Assembly: GCA_025462885.1 (NCBI GenBank)
Contig: JAOAPN010000014.1
Location: 1 to 64,000, forward strand
Reading direction: 5' to 3'
DNA: 64,000 bases
Source of the DNA: Acidobacteriaceae bacterium
Lineage (GTDB): Bacteria; Acidobacteriota; Terriglobia; Terriglobales; Acidobacteriaceae
Each line of letters starts with the position of its first letter. The first letter of the stretch is position 1. The notes below the pieces were generated by a model. That model had not been told where the DNA came from. It worked only from the letters and a program-made list of their open reading frames with translations, and searched no databases. Below, one piece after another: positions 26,009 to 34,142 of this stretch. Position numbers and translations under genes: made by a program.

Positions 26009-26950
26009 ATGATGAAGCTTGGTGGTTTGGTGCGGGTTGCGGTGGCTGTGGCGATGGTGCCTTTATTGTGTTCTGCGAGTGCTTTGGCCTGGGGGCGGGA
26101 CGGGCACATCATCATTAATCGGCTGGCGGTGCTGAACCTGCCGAAGGATGTTCCGGCGTTTCTGAGGAATGGCTCGGCGGCGGACATGATGGCCTACCTG
26201 GGACCGGAGCCGGACCAGTGGAAGACCCCACAGGCAGCGGTTGAGCTTTCGTCGGAGCAGACGCCGGATCATTTCATTGACCTGGAGTGGGCGAATCTAG
26301 TGGCCCCGCTTCCGAAGAAGCGGTATGACTTCATTCGCGCTTTGGATGCGGCGCAGACAAAGAATCCGAAGATCAAGATGACTCCCGAGAACATCGGGAT
26401 GCAACCGTGGCAGGTGGAAGAGGTCTACCAGCGGCTAAAGGTCGGGATGTGGGAGTACCGAAAGGCCGTTGCGGCGAACCTGGATACGAAGCCGGCGGAG
26501 TCGGCGATTGTGTTTTACGCTGGGTGGCTGGGGCACTATGTGGCGGACGGGTCGCAGCCGCTGCATGTGACGATCCAGTACAACGGCTGGACGGGCGAGA
26601 ATCCGCATGGATATACGACGGAGCACAAGATTCACGCGCAGTTCGAATCGATCTATGTAAAGGCGAACCTGAAGGAAGCTGATGTGCAACCGCTGGTGGC
26701 AGCCGCTGCGCCGAAGCTGCTGAACGATCAGTGGTCGGATTACCTGGCTTATCTTCAGGCTTCGAACGGGTACGTTGAAAAGCTGTACCAGGTCCAGAAG
26801 GCGGGCGGGTTCACCGATGCAGGTACTGCGGAGGGGAAGGCGTTCACTGAAGAACGGCTGGCAGCGGGTGCGATCGAACTGAGAGACATGATCTACACGG
26901 CGTGGGTTCGGAGTGGAGATCCGGTCGAGGAGTACAAGGGACCGCAGTAG
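26009..26950 (+). CDS. Secreted S1/P1 nuclease-family protein
   Basis: 313 residues from the ATG at 26009 (an in-frame ATG follows directly). The signal peptide ends ...SASALAWGRDGH, so cleavage before Trp gives the mature N-terminal Trp that binds zinc in P1 nuclease. Other zinc-ligand motifs are present: FIDLEW, GWLGHYVADGSQPLHV (HxxxD and His) and HKIHAQFE. These form the trinuclear zinc site of S1/P1 nuclease and phospholipase C. The likely role is degradation of RNA/ssDNA or 3'-nucleotides outside the cytoplasm, feeding the nucleoside salvage genes nearby. It converges on the DUF2062 gene with 11 bases between. Confidence 0.86.
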   Translation: MMKLGGLVRVAVAVAMVPLLCSASALAWGRDGHIIINRLAVLNLPKDVPAFLRNGSAADMMAYLGPEPDQWKTPQAAVELSSEQTPDHFIDLEWANLVAPLPKKRYDFIRALDAAQTKNPKIKMTPENIGMQPWQVEEVYQRLKVGMWEYRKAVAANLDTKPAESAIVFYAGWLGHYVADGSQPLHVTIQYNGWTGENPHGYTTEHKIHAQFESIYVKANLKEADVQPLVAAAAPKLLNDQWSDYLAYLQASNGYVEKLYQVQKAGGFTDAGTAEGKAFTEERLAAGAIELRDMIYTAWVRSGDPVEEYKGPQ

Positions 26951-26961
26951 GCCTGGCTGTA

Positions 26962-27480
26962 TCAGGCTTCCGGGATCAGAGGGTACTCGTGGCGTTGAAT
27001 GCGGACGAGCAGACGTCGAAGGATGGGCGTGAGGACGAGCGCCAGGATGGGGATGAGGGCTGCCGAAAGAATGACCCAAAGTACCAGCGCGTGGCTCTCC
27101 CAGAGCCAGAGTTCGCGGGCTAGCTTGAGGGGGCTGGTGCGGGCTGCGTGGAGTAGCTCTTTCGCCGATAGAGGCATGGGCGCGGTGTGAAACAGGCGGC
27201 TGCCCAGCCGGATGAACGGGATCACCAGGATGAGTTGCAGCGGGTAGACCAGGTGGTTGGTGATCTGGGATGCAACGATGTTGAGCCGGAAGATAAAGGC
27301 CAGTGCGAGGCAGAGGACGGTAGTGGAGCCGAGGATGGGATTTATTCCGATGAGGGTACCGGCGGCCAGACTCCAGGCTAGTTTTTCGGGCGAGGCCCCG
27401 CGGCGTAGCAGCGCGAGGATGGGAAGGGCGATACGGCGATAGGCCCAGCCGTGCTGCGGTGGAGTTTGGTTCTGGGTCAC
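26962..27480 (-). CDS. DUF2062 domain membrane protein
   Basis: 172 residues from a GTG at 27480; the frame opens further to 27582, which would overlap the divergent plsC gene. It contains the DUF2062 core: RGASPEKLAWSLAAGTLIGI, then NPILGSTTVLCLALAFIFRL, NIVASQITNHLVYPLQLILV, and a final hydrophobic segment near residues 130-160. This is a small integral membrane family of unknown function, often next to glycosyltransferase or lipid genes. The start is uncertain. Confidence 0.78.
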   Translation of the reverse strand: MTQNQTPPQHGWAYRRIALPILALLRRGASPEKLAWSLAAGTLIGINPILGSTTVLCLALAFIFRLNIVASQITNHLVYPLQLILVIPFIRLGSRLFHTAPMPLSAKELLHAARTSPLKLARELWLWESHALVLWVILSAALIPILALVLTPILRRLLVRIQRHEYPLIPEA

Positions 27481-27529
27481 TTGTAAAGGATAAACTGCGA
27501 GTGTCTGGTGTGCGGTTGTCTGGAGCAGG

Positions 27530-28324
27530 ATGCGGAGGTCTGGGTTGGTGAGTTTTCTTCGGAGCGTGGTGCGGAGTTTCAAACTGGTTTGGGCGTTTGT
27601 GGTCGCGGGAACGGAGTTGCTGGTGAAGCGGCCGGCGACACGGGAAGGGCGGGCTGAGTGGTTGCATCAGTTCTGTGCGCGGTCGCTGAAGTCGTTCGGG
27701 ATTGAGGTAGAGGTGGTGGGTCGCTATCCGGATCGGGGGGCGGTGATCTCAAACCACACGGGTTATCTGGATATCGTGGTGTTCGCGGCGCTGCATCGCT
27801 GCGTCTTCGTCTCCAAGGCGGAGATTGCGAAGTGGCCGGTACTGGGATGGATGACGACGATGTCCGGGACGGTCTACGTGCATCGCGGACGGGGCGGGTC
27901 GGCGGTGCAGGCTTCCACCGGGATGCAGGCGGCTACGGACGCGGGTCTGCCGGTAGTTTTCTTTCCAGAGGGTACGACTACGAATGGAGAGGCTATGCTG
28001 CCGTTCCGGTCGGGGATGCTGGCGCAGGTTCTGGGGGCGGGTCTGCCGGTGACGGCGGCCTATGTGCGGTACGAGCTTGGGGAGGGGAACGATCCGGAAG
28101 TGCGGGTCTCGGATGATGTCGCTTACTGGGGCGATGTGACGTTGGCATGGCACATCTTCAAGTTTCTGTCGCTGCGGAACGTGAAGGTGAAGGTGCGGTT
28201 TGCGGAGGCGCCGATCAAGTTTTCGAGCGATCTGCTGCATCGCAAAGACGCTGCGGTGGAGGCTCGGGTGGCGGTGCAGGAGTTGGCGATGCAGAGTGAT
28301 GTTCCGCAGGAGTTAGTTTGCTAG
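27530..28324 (+). CDS. plsC: PlsC-type 1-acylglycerol-3-phosphate acyltransferase
   Basis: 264 residues; GGAGC precedes the ATG by about six bases. An N-terminal hydrophobic segment (residues 13-35) is followed by the acyltransferase motifs NHTGYLD (NHx4D, His76/Asp81), GTVYVHRGR and FFPEGTTTNGE. It transfers an acyl chain to a lysophospholipid on the inner membrane. It is a paralog of the olsA gene 2 kb downstream, and could equally be a second lyso-ornithine lipid acyltransferase. The TAG stop lies at the first bases of a MITE-like element. Confidence 0.85.
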   Translation: MRRSGLVSFLRSVVRSFKLVWAFVVAGTELLVKRPATREGRAEWLHQFCARSLKSFGIEVEVVGRYPDRGAVISNHTGYLDIVVFAALHRCVFVSKAEIAKWPVLGWMTTMSGTVYVHRGRGGSAVQASTGMQAATDAGLPVVFFPEGTTTNGEAMLPFRSGMLAQVLGAGLPVTAAYVRYELGEGNDPEVRVSDDVAYWGDVTLAWHIFKFLSLRNVKVKVRFAEAPIKFSSDLLHRKDAAVEARVAVQELAMQSDVPQELVC

Positions 28325-28548
28325 GCAGTATCGACATATACGGGCGTTACATCTTCGCCGGTGTGGTTGAATTCGGCGGATATTTGGAAGGGCACGGCTT
28401 CAGCCGTACCGAAAGAAGCTTCCCCTCTATTCTTGTTTCTTTTGTCGGTTTGCCATAGGCAAACCGACAAAAGAAACAAATCAAAATATGTAGCGTTTGG
28501 CACACCTGAAGGTGTGCCCTTCCATAGGCTCTATGTCGATACAGCTTA
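28322..28548. mobile_element. MITE-like palindromic element, copy 1
   Basis: About 227 bases between flanking TA dinucleotides. Terminal inverted repeats are GGCAGTATCGACATA (28324-28338) and TATGTCGATACAGCT (28532-28546), 13 of 15 matching. Inside are nested hairpins: TGGAAGGGCAC/GTGCCCTTCCA, GGCACGGCT/AGCCGTACC, GGCACACCT/AGGTGTGCC, and a central perfect 22-bp palindrome (28433-28454 with 28458-28479, loop ATA). There is no ORF. The TA duplication resembles IS630/Tc1-mariner insertion. It sits between convergent genes and its palindrome could act as a terminator. Confidence 0.8.
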
Positions 28549-29189
28549 GTAGCCGATGGTGAAGCGCTGGCGGTGGTTGGCGGGCTTCTCCAACTCGTCG
28601 ACGAGCGCGATGGCGTAGTCCTCCATGGAGATACGGCTGTTGTTGCTGGCGTCGGCGATGAGATCGTCCTTGCCGAGGCGGAAGGTGCCGGTGCGCTCGC
28701 CGGGCTCGAAAAAGCCGGCCGGGGCAAAGTAGGTCCAGTCGATGGATGAGGCTTTGAGGAGTTCGTAGGCCTTGACGTGACTTTTCGCGATGGGAAGATA
28801 GGCCTCGGGCAGGTAGCCGGAGTCGATCAGGGAGACTCCTGGAGCTACGTTGAGTCCGCCTGCTCCGCCGACTACGATGAGGCGGGTCTTCGGGGATTTG
28901 GCGACAGCCTGGATGAGGACTTCGGTGGCTCCAACGACTGCGTCGGTGTTATCGGGTGGCGGGGCGTAGGCGCTGATGACGGCGTCGGCACCCTGGACGA
29001 TCGCTGTGGTTTTCGCCAAGTCCGAGTGTTCGGCGGAAAGATCGTCTTGTGCTACTGAGATGAGTTTTGTGGGGGTGATCTTCGTGGTGTGTCGCGGGCG
29101 ACTGCCTTGACCGAGTGGCCGCGGGATACAAGTTCCTTGAGGATTCGGCTGCCTGAGTTTCCGGTTGCGCCGTAGAGAACGATGTTCAT
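28546..29189 (-). pseudogene. NmrA/SDR-like NAD(P)-dependent oxidoreductase, one frameshift
   Basis: The ATG at 29189 follows an AAAGGA. The N-terminal frame reads MNIVLYGATGNSGSRILKEL, a Rossmann GATGxxG motif, and SRGHSVKAVARDT, then stops early. From about 29085 the continuation is in a neighbouring frame (ITPTKLISVAQDDLSAEH, IVQGADAVISAYAPPP, RLIVVGGAGGLNVAPG, WTYFAPAGFFEPGERTG) to the TAA at 28546. A one-base loss near 29085 (GACACACCACGAAG on the coding strand) explains it. It would otherwise be a normal ~214-residue NAD(P)-binding protein. It is either a recent pseudogene or an assembly error. Confidence 0.8.
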
Positions 29190-29406
29190 GGTGGGTATTC
29201 CTTTCAAGATCAAACGAGTTTCAAAATCTATTTAAACAACAGATGTTGGGAAAATGCTTTGAGATTCAGATTTTGACTTTACTGACGATTTTGCTGTTGC
29301 ACCATTTTTGATTCAACCAATGTTCATCATGCGTACAACTGGCGTTAGAGAAGAGACGGCAGAGTGAGAGTCGCAAGCTCGAAGTCCTGATGGATGAGGA
29401 GAGGCG

Positions 29407-30219
29407 ATGCTCACTGTTGCGGAGTCGCAGGTCGTAGGACCGATTGCAGGGAAGATAGCCGAAGTTGCGCTGCCGTCGGAGCGGACATTTCTTGTCGAGG
29501 CCGGGGAGTACGGGGTTCGACTGGCTGTGACTCAAAGGGACAGGCTGGACGCGTATCGTCTGCGGTTTGTGGTCTTCAACCTGGAACTGCATGAGGGATT
29601 GATGTCCGCCTATGCGGATGGGTTGGACCGCGACCAGTTCGACGATGTGTGCGAGCATCTGCTGGTGGAAGACAAGCGGGACGGTCGAATTGTGGGGACG
29701 TACCGGCTGCAGCGGGGCGAGGTGGCGGGGCGCAGTTTCGGGTACTACAGCGAGCAGGAGTTTGGGTTTGTGCCGTATGAGGGGATGCGCGGTCAGATCG
29801 TGGAGTTAGGCCGGGCCTGCATTCATCGGGAGCACCGGGCTCCGGAGGTGCTGCATCTTTTGTGGCGCGGAATTGCACGGTATGCACTGGCGCATGGCGG
29901 ACGCTACATGATGGGTTGCTGTTCCCTAACCTCTCAGGACGCAGAGATGGGGTGGGCGGTGTACGCGTCATTGCAGCACTGCCTGGTGGAACCGGAGCTG
30001 CGAACGGTTCCTACGGCGGCTTACGCGCTGCCTGCCTGCGAGAGCACGGAGCTGGTGGAGCGGGCTCCGAAGCTGCTGCGGGCTTATTTGACTTTGGGGG
30101 CGAGGATCTGTGGGCCTCCGGCGATCGACCGGGAGTTTGGGACGATCGATTTTCTTACACTGCTGGATCTGCAGGCGCTGCACCCGCGGATGGCGGCGAA
30201 GTTTTTGGAAGGATGCTGA
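29407..30219 (+). CDS. olsB: Ornithine N-acyltransferase (GNAT), ornithine lipid synthesis
   Basis: 270 residues with a GGAGAGG before the ATG. It belongs to the GNAT/autoinducer-synthase-like hemolysin-type acyltransferase fold: LRFVVFNLELHEGL, DQFDDVCEHLLVEDKRDG, IVGTYRL, VELGRACIHREHR and MMGCCSLTSQD are OlsB-type blocks. It transfers a 3-hydroxyacyl chain from ACP to ornithine to give lyso-ornithine lipid. The olsA-type gene overlaps its stop, and this pairing is the best evidence for the pathway. Confidence 0.85.
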   Translation: MLTVAESQVVGPIAGKIAEVALPSERTFLVEAGEYGVRLAVTQRDRLDAYRLRFVVFNLELHEGLMSAYADGLDRDQFDDVCEHLLVEDKRDGRIVGTYRLQRGEVAGRSFGYYSEQEFGFVPYEGMRGQIVELGRACIHREHRAPEVLHLLWRGIARYALAHGGRYMMGCCSLTSQDAEMGWAVYASLQHCLVEPELRTVPTAAYALPACESTELVERAPKLLRAYLTLGARICGPPAIDREFGTIDFLTLLDLQALHPRMAAKFLEGC

Positions 30220-31049
30220 GCTTGGAGCTCCTTGAGCGGGGGATGCGATTTCTGCGTTCATGCTGGCGCAGTGTGTCTCTGGTTGCGTTGCTGCTTGCTG
30301 CTGTCGCGGATGGGATGATCCGTCGCCCGCAGGTCGGGGCACCGGGAGCGGTCTGGATCCATGGCTGGTGCAGGAAGATTGTGGCGGCCCTGAGGATCGA
30401 GTGCAGCTTTGAAGGCGCACTGCCGAGGAGCGGGGCGGTCGTTTGTAACCACTTGAGTTACCTGGATATTGTAGTGATGAGTTCGATAGCGCCGTTTGTG
30501 ATGGTGGCGAAGAGCGAGGTGCGTGGCTGGCCTTTGCTGGGGTGGCTCACGGCGCGGGCGGGAACCGTGTATGTAGAGCGGGGTGGCGGCCCGGCGACTT
30601 ATCCCGCGGTGAACCGGGCGATGGCGGAGGCCTACCGGAGCGGGTTGCCGGTGCTGTTCTTTCCGGAGGGGACGACTACGGATGGAGCCTATGCGGACGG
30701 TGGGGTGATGCCGTTTCGGCGTGGGCTGTTTCATTCTGTCTTGAATGAGCAGGTGACATTGCGTGCTGCTGCGCTGCGTTATTCGTTAGAGGATGGCAAT
30801 GAGGGTGCCACGATCGCGCAGGACATCTGCTGGTGGGGGGACATGTTGCTGGGGCCGCATCTGTTTCGGTTTCTGGGGCTGCGGGGAGTGAGAGCGGACG
30901 TTCGGTTCGGCGGAGAGGTTTTAGAGCGAACGGATCGATTTGCTTTATCTGCAAGCGCGCGCGCTGCAATTGCTGAGATGTACGAGGGGTTTGGGGAGTG
31001 CGAATCAGGCGCGGTGGGGTATGAGGCGGAGTTGGTGGAGGCGCTGTAG
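30213..31049 (+). CDS. olsA: Lyso-ornithine lipid O-acyltransferase
   Basis: 278 residues. The ATG at 30213 overlaps the olsB stop by seven bases, implying translational coupling; GGAAGG precedes it. An N-terminal hydrophobic segment (about 18-33) is followed by NHLSYLD (NHx4D, His80/Asp85), GTVYVERGG and FFPEGTTTDGA. It adds the second acyl chain to lyso-ornithine lipid at the inner membrane. Its last 45 bases overlap the 3' end of the convergent udk gene. Confidence 0.87.
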   Translation: MLSLELLERGMRFLRSCWRSVSLVALLLAAVADGMIRRPQVGAPGAVWIHGWCRKIVAALRIECSFEGALPRSGAVVCNHLSYLDIVVMSSIAPFVMVAKSEVRGWPLLGWLTARAGTVYVERGGGPATYPAVNRAMAEAYRSGLPVLFFPEGTTTDGAYADGGVMPFRRGLFHSVLNEQVTLRAAALRYSLEDGNEGATIAQDICWWGDMLLGPHLFRFLGLRGVRADVRFGGEVLERTDRFALSASARAAIAEMYEGFGECESGAVGYEAELVEAL

Positions 31050-31649
31050 GACCTGTTCCACGGACCAGTCGAGCGAGTCTGTGCCTTCCACGGTGACCGA
31101 GGCGTGGGCTTGAGAGGGCAGTACGTAGAGGTCTGCCATAGGCTTGGCTGTGGCCTCGAACTGGGCGCGGACGCTGGCCTCGGTGCGGCCTCGTTCGCGC
31201 ATGTCCCGATAGATGCGGCGGTTGAGGCAGATCTCGTTGGGCGCGTTGACGTAGATGCTGAAGTGGTAGAGCGGCAGCAATTCGAGATAGTGCAGAGCGA
31301 GGATGCCCTCGACGATGACGACGGAGGTCGGGGTCAGCGTGTCGGTCTGGCCGGGGACGCGGGAGTGGGTGCTGAAGTCGTAGACGGGGCGCTGGATCGG
31401 CTGGCCGTCGGCGAGGGCCCGGACGTGTTCGAGGATCAACTCGGACTCGAGGGAGTCGGGGTGATCGAAGTTCTGCTGGTTGCGGTCGTCGAGGGGGAAG
31501 TGGGAGAGGTCGCGGTAGTAGAGGTCGAGCGGGAAGAGCGTCGCATCGAGCTGGGTGGTTAGTTCGCGCGCGAGGGTGGTCTTCCCGGAGCCAGAGCAGC
31601 CGGCGATGGCGAGGACGAGAGGGCGGGTTGGAAAGGTTAGCTGCTGCAT
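31005..31649 (-). CDS. udk: Uridine kinase
   Basis: 214 residues. P-loop AGCSGSGKTTLA near residue 16, LDLYYRDLSHFPLDDRNQQN (substrate segment), NFDHPDSLE and VVIVEGILAL are Udk motifs, followed by RRIYRDMRERGRT. It phosphorylates uridine and cytidine with ATP or GTP in pyrimidine salvage. It starts two bases after the punA stop, so they form an operon. The gene end overlaps olsA tail to tail. Confidence 0.92.
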   Translation of the reverse strand: MQQLTFPTRPLVLAIAGCSGSGKTTLARELTTQLDATLFPLDLYYRDLSHFPLDDRNQQNFDHPDSLESELILEHVRALADGQPIQRPVYDFSTHSRVPGQTDTLTPTSVVIVEGILALHYLELLPLYHFSIYVNAPNEICLNRRIYRDMRERGRTEASVRAQFEATAKPMADLYVLPSQAHASVTVEGTDSLDWSVEQVLQRLHQLRLIPHRA

Positions 31650-31651
31650 CG

Positions 31652-32533
31652 TCAGGAGAGGCTTGGCCGCAGCTTCGGGATGACGGCGGTGAGGAGCGTG
31701 GTGAATTGCTTCTCGACGCGACGTCCGATCTCCATGACATCTTCGTGGTGGATCGTCTCGGCTTCCTGCTTCCCGGCGGCTGTGATTCCGGCAGCCATAT
31801 TGGTGACGAGCGAGATTCCCAGGACTTGCATGCCCATGTGGCGGGCCACGATGACTTCGTGAACGGTAGACATGCCGACGAGGTCTGCGCCCAGGGTGCG
31901 GAAGGCGCGGATCTCCGCGGGGGTCTCGAAGCTGGGTCCGAGGACTGCGAGGTAGACGCCTTCTGGAAGAGTGAATCCCTGCTTGAGTGCTTCGGAGATG
32001 GCGATCTTTCGGAAGTCGGCGGAGTAGGCCGTGGACATATCGAAGAAGCGCTCGCCGAATCCGGAGTGGAGGGCGAAGCGTGGTTCGTTCGGTCCAAGCG
32101 CCGCATTGGTTCCGGTGAGATTGATGTGGTCTGAGATGGCGACGAGCGAGCCCTGGGGAATATCGGAGCGAATGCCGCCAGCCGCGTTCGTCACGATGAG
32201 GGTGGTGCAGCCGAGCAGCCCGAGAACGCGGGTCGGGAAGGTAACTTGGGCGAGGGGATAGCCTTCGTAGGCGTGGACCCGGCCCTGCATGACGGCGACT
32301 TGAACTCCGGCGATGGTGCCGAGGACGAGCTTGCCGGAGTGTCCGGCGACCGTGGAGAGAGGAAAGTTTGGAATATCAGCGTAGGTGATCGCGGTCGCGT
32401 CTTCAACCTGCGAGGCGAAGTTACCCAGGCCGGAGCCGAGGATGACGCCGAGGGTAGGGCGGATCGTCGACTGCGAGCGGACGTAGTCGGCTGCGGCTTG
32501 TGCCTGGGAGTAGAGGTCGGTGGTGTTTGGCAT
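31652..32533 (-). CDS. punA: Purine nucleoside phosphorylase (PNP class II trimeric type)
   Basis: 293 residues. It has the trimeric PNP motifs GVILGSGLGNF, VAGHSGKLVLG (phosphate-binding His), MQGRVHAYEGYP, TNAAGGIR, LGPSFETPAEIRAF and GMSTVHEVIVARHMG. It splits inosine and guanosine (and deoxy forms) to base and (deoxy)ribose-1-phosphate. It is the first gene of a two-gene operon with udk. Confidence 0.93.
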   Translation of the reverse strand: MPNTTDLYSQAQAAADYVRSQSTIRPTLGVILGSGLGNFASQVEDATAITYADIPNFPLSTVAGHSGKLVLGTIAGVQVAVMQGRVHAYEGYPLAQVTFPTRVLGLLGCTTLIVTNAAGGIRSDIPQGSLVAISDHINLTGTNAALGPNEPRFALHSGFGERFFDMSTAYSADFRKIAISEALKQGFTLPEGVYLAVLGPSFETPAEIRAFRTLGADLVGMSTVHEVIVARHMGMQVLGISLVTNMAAGITAAGKQEAETIHHEDVMEIGRRVEKQFTTLLTAVIPKLRPSLS

Positions 32534-32673
32534 CGTGGTGAAACTTCCCCGGCGTGTTCTAGAGTTTCACTGATTTTACGTTAGTGGGAGAGAGACGCCG
32601 GGCGCGCTGGCGAATGCTGCTAAGAGCAAGTCGGCCAAGAGGGTCAATGGGAATAACGATTCTGAAAAAATTC

Positions 32674-32690
32674 ACTTGTTTTTTGCAAGT
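32674..32690. promoter_or_regulatory. Candidate HxlR operator palindrome
   Basis: ACTTG-N7-CAAGT (ACTTGTTTTTTGCAAGT), a perfect 5-bp dyad centred about 57 bases upstream of the HxlR gene start. HxlR-family regulators such as YodB bind TACT-N7-AGTA-type dyads, so autoregulation is plausible. It lies in the divergent region shared with punA. Confidence 0.5.
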
Positions 32691-32738
32691 AAATTTTGAT
32701 AGGGTGTCCTGCATGATTCGGATAGGCTCGGTGATGGG

Positions 32739-33179
32739 ATGAAAGGACGGCGGTCAGGATGCCCGGTGAGTGTTTCGCTGGACATGTTCGGTGACCGATG
32801 GTCGTTGCTGATTGTCCGGGACATGATGGTGCGCGCGAACAAGACGTTCAAGGAGTTTCTTTCCTCCGGGGAAGGGATTGCGACGAACGTTCTGGCGGAT
32901 CGCCTGCGACGGTTGGAGGATTCGGGGATACTCATGACCGAACCGGATCTCGAGGATGGAAGGCGTGTCCACTATCGGCTGACAGAGAAAGGAATCGACC
33001 TTGCTCCCGTGTTGCTGGAGATGCTCTTATGGGGCGCGAAACACGAAGATACGGGCGCTCCCTGCGCGGTGATGGTGGAGATGGCGAAGAACCGCGAGTG
33101 GGTGCTGGCAGAGACACGACGGCGTTGGGCGGAACGAGACCCGACCCCGATTCTGCCAAAGTTTGGTGCGGGTAAGTGA
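32739..33179 (+). CDS. HxlR-family transcriptional regulator
   Basis: 146 residues with a winged-helix HxlR domain: SLDMFGDRWSLLIVRDMM, ATNVLADRLRRLEDSGIL and the wing DGRRVHYRLTEKG. Cys8 is in the typical N-terminal position (RRSGCPVSV) where thiol-sensing HxlR proteins carry a redox Cys. A dyad upstream may be its operator. It begins a same-strand array DoxX-VOC-beta-propeller-MoaD, which it probably controls. Confidence 0.88.
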   Translation: MKGRRSGCPVSVSLDMFGDRWSLLIVRDMMVRANKTFKEFLSSGEGIATNVLADRLRRLEDSGILMTEPDLEDGRRVHYRLTEKGIDLAPVLLEMLLWGAKHEDTGAPCAVMVEMAKNREWVLAETRRRWAERDPTPILPKFGAGK

Positions 33180-33224
33180 CATAGGGAACGTGTACGACAT
33201 GGAAGAAATCGAAAGGAGAAATGG

Positions 33225-33605
33225 ATGTCTGAAGGATCGAAGGGGCAGGTGTGGACAGGATGGATCATCAGCGGGCTGGTCATTCTTTTCCTGTTGATGG
33301 ATGCAGTGATGAAGTTTGTGAAACCGGCACCGGTGGTCGAGGCGTGCGCGAAGCTCTCGCTGCCATTGGAACTGATTACGCCGATCGGAGCAGTGCTGCT
33401 GGTCTGTACGTTACTGTATGCTGTGCCGCGGACCGCTTTGCTGGGTGCGGTTCTTCTGACGGGGTACCTGGGAGGCGCGGTTTCAATCCATCTCCGGGCA
33501 GGCAGCCCGCTTTGGAGCGAGGCATTGTTCCCGGTGTACCTTGGCGTACTGATGTGGCTGGGACTAGAGCTGCGGGATGCGCGGCTGCGTGGGCTGGTGG
33601 CGTGA
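33225..33605 (+). CDS. DoxX-like small membrane protein
   Basis: 126 residues; AAGGAG lies about six bases before the ATG. Four hydrophobic segments (WIISGLVILFLLMDAVMKF, LITPIGAVLLVCTLLYAV, LLGAVLLTGYLGGAV, LFPVYLGVLMWLGLEL) and the TGYLGGAVSIHLR motif are typical of DoxX-like proteins. The family is of uncertain role, sometimes tied to thiol or quinone chemistry. It sits 45 bases after the HxlR gene. Confidence 0.8.
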   Translation: MSEGSKGQVWTGWIISGLVILFLLMDAVMKFVKPAPVVEACAKLSLPLELITPIGAVLLVCTLLYAVPRTALLGAVLLTGYLGGAVSIHLRAGSPLWSEALFPVYLGVLMWLGLELRDARLRGLVA

Positions 33606-33677
33606 TCTCCTGATGCTCTGATGATCTTCGGAATTTTCAACTCAATTTGCAGAACGAAACTACGAATGGAGGAATCG

Positions 33678-34085
33678 ATGAAACAGATTAATGTCTATTT
33701 GACGTTTGATGGAAACTGCCGCGAGGCCATGACCTTCTACGCTGAGGCGCTGGGAGCCGAGATTCAACTGATGCCGTTTGGCGATATGCCGCAGTGTCCG
33801 CAGGGAGCGAGTGAGCGGATTATGCATGCGAGGATCTCGCAGGGGGTGGCGGTGCTGATGGCTTCGGACACGATGCCGGACATGCCGCTTACGCAGGGCA
33901 ACAACTTTTCAGTAAGCGTCGATAGCGAGAGTGCGGAGGAGGTCGATCGGCTCTTTGCTGCGTTGGGAGCCGGTGGCAAGCCGACGATGCCGCCACAGGA
34001 TATGTTCTGGGGTGCTTACTTTGGCATGCTGACGGATAAGTTCGGTATCCAGTGGATGTTCAACTTCGAAAAGCCAAAGGCGTAA
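33678..34085 (+). CDS. VOC superfamily (PhnB-like) protein
   Basis: 135 residues from the ATG at 33678, preceded by GGAGG; the frame opens to 33621. It has the PhnB/glyoxalase-like pattern: INVYLTFDGNCREAMTFYAE, MPFGDMP, RIMHARISQGVAVLMASD, and a C-terminal WGAYFGMLTDKFGIQWMFN. Two beta-alpha-beta-beta-beta units are expected. The substrate is unknown. It is the third gene of the HxlR array. Confidence 0.87.
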   Translation: MKQINVYLTFDGNCREAMTFYAEALGAEIQLMPFGDMPQCPQGASERIMHARISQGVAVLMASDTMPDMPLTQGNNFSVSVDSESAEEVDRLFAALGAGGKPTMPPQDMFWGAYFGMLTDKFGIQWMFNFEKPKA

Positions 34086-34142
34086 TGCGGCGGCCGCCGG
34101 CTTCTCATCGGAGCCAGCGAGCAGATTCTCAAGGAGAAGCGT

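Noticed and set aside
26435..27667. 410-residue minus-strand frame near DUF2062
   Set aside because: Shadow of the nuclease and DUF2062 genes; Pro/His/Arg-rich.
30676..32106. 476-residue minus-strand frame across olsA, udk and punA
   Set aside because: Overlaps three well-supported genes and has Pro/Arg/Ser-rich low-complexity sequence.
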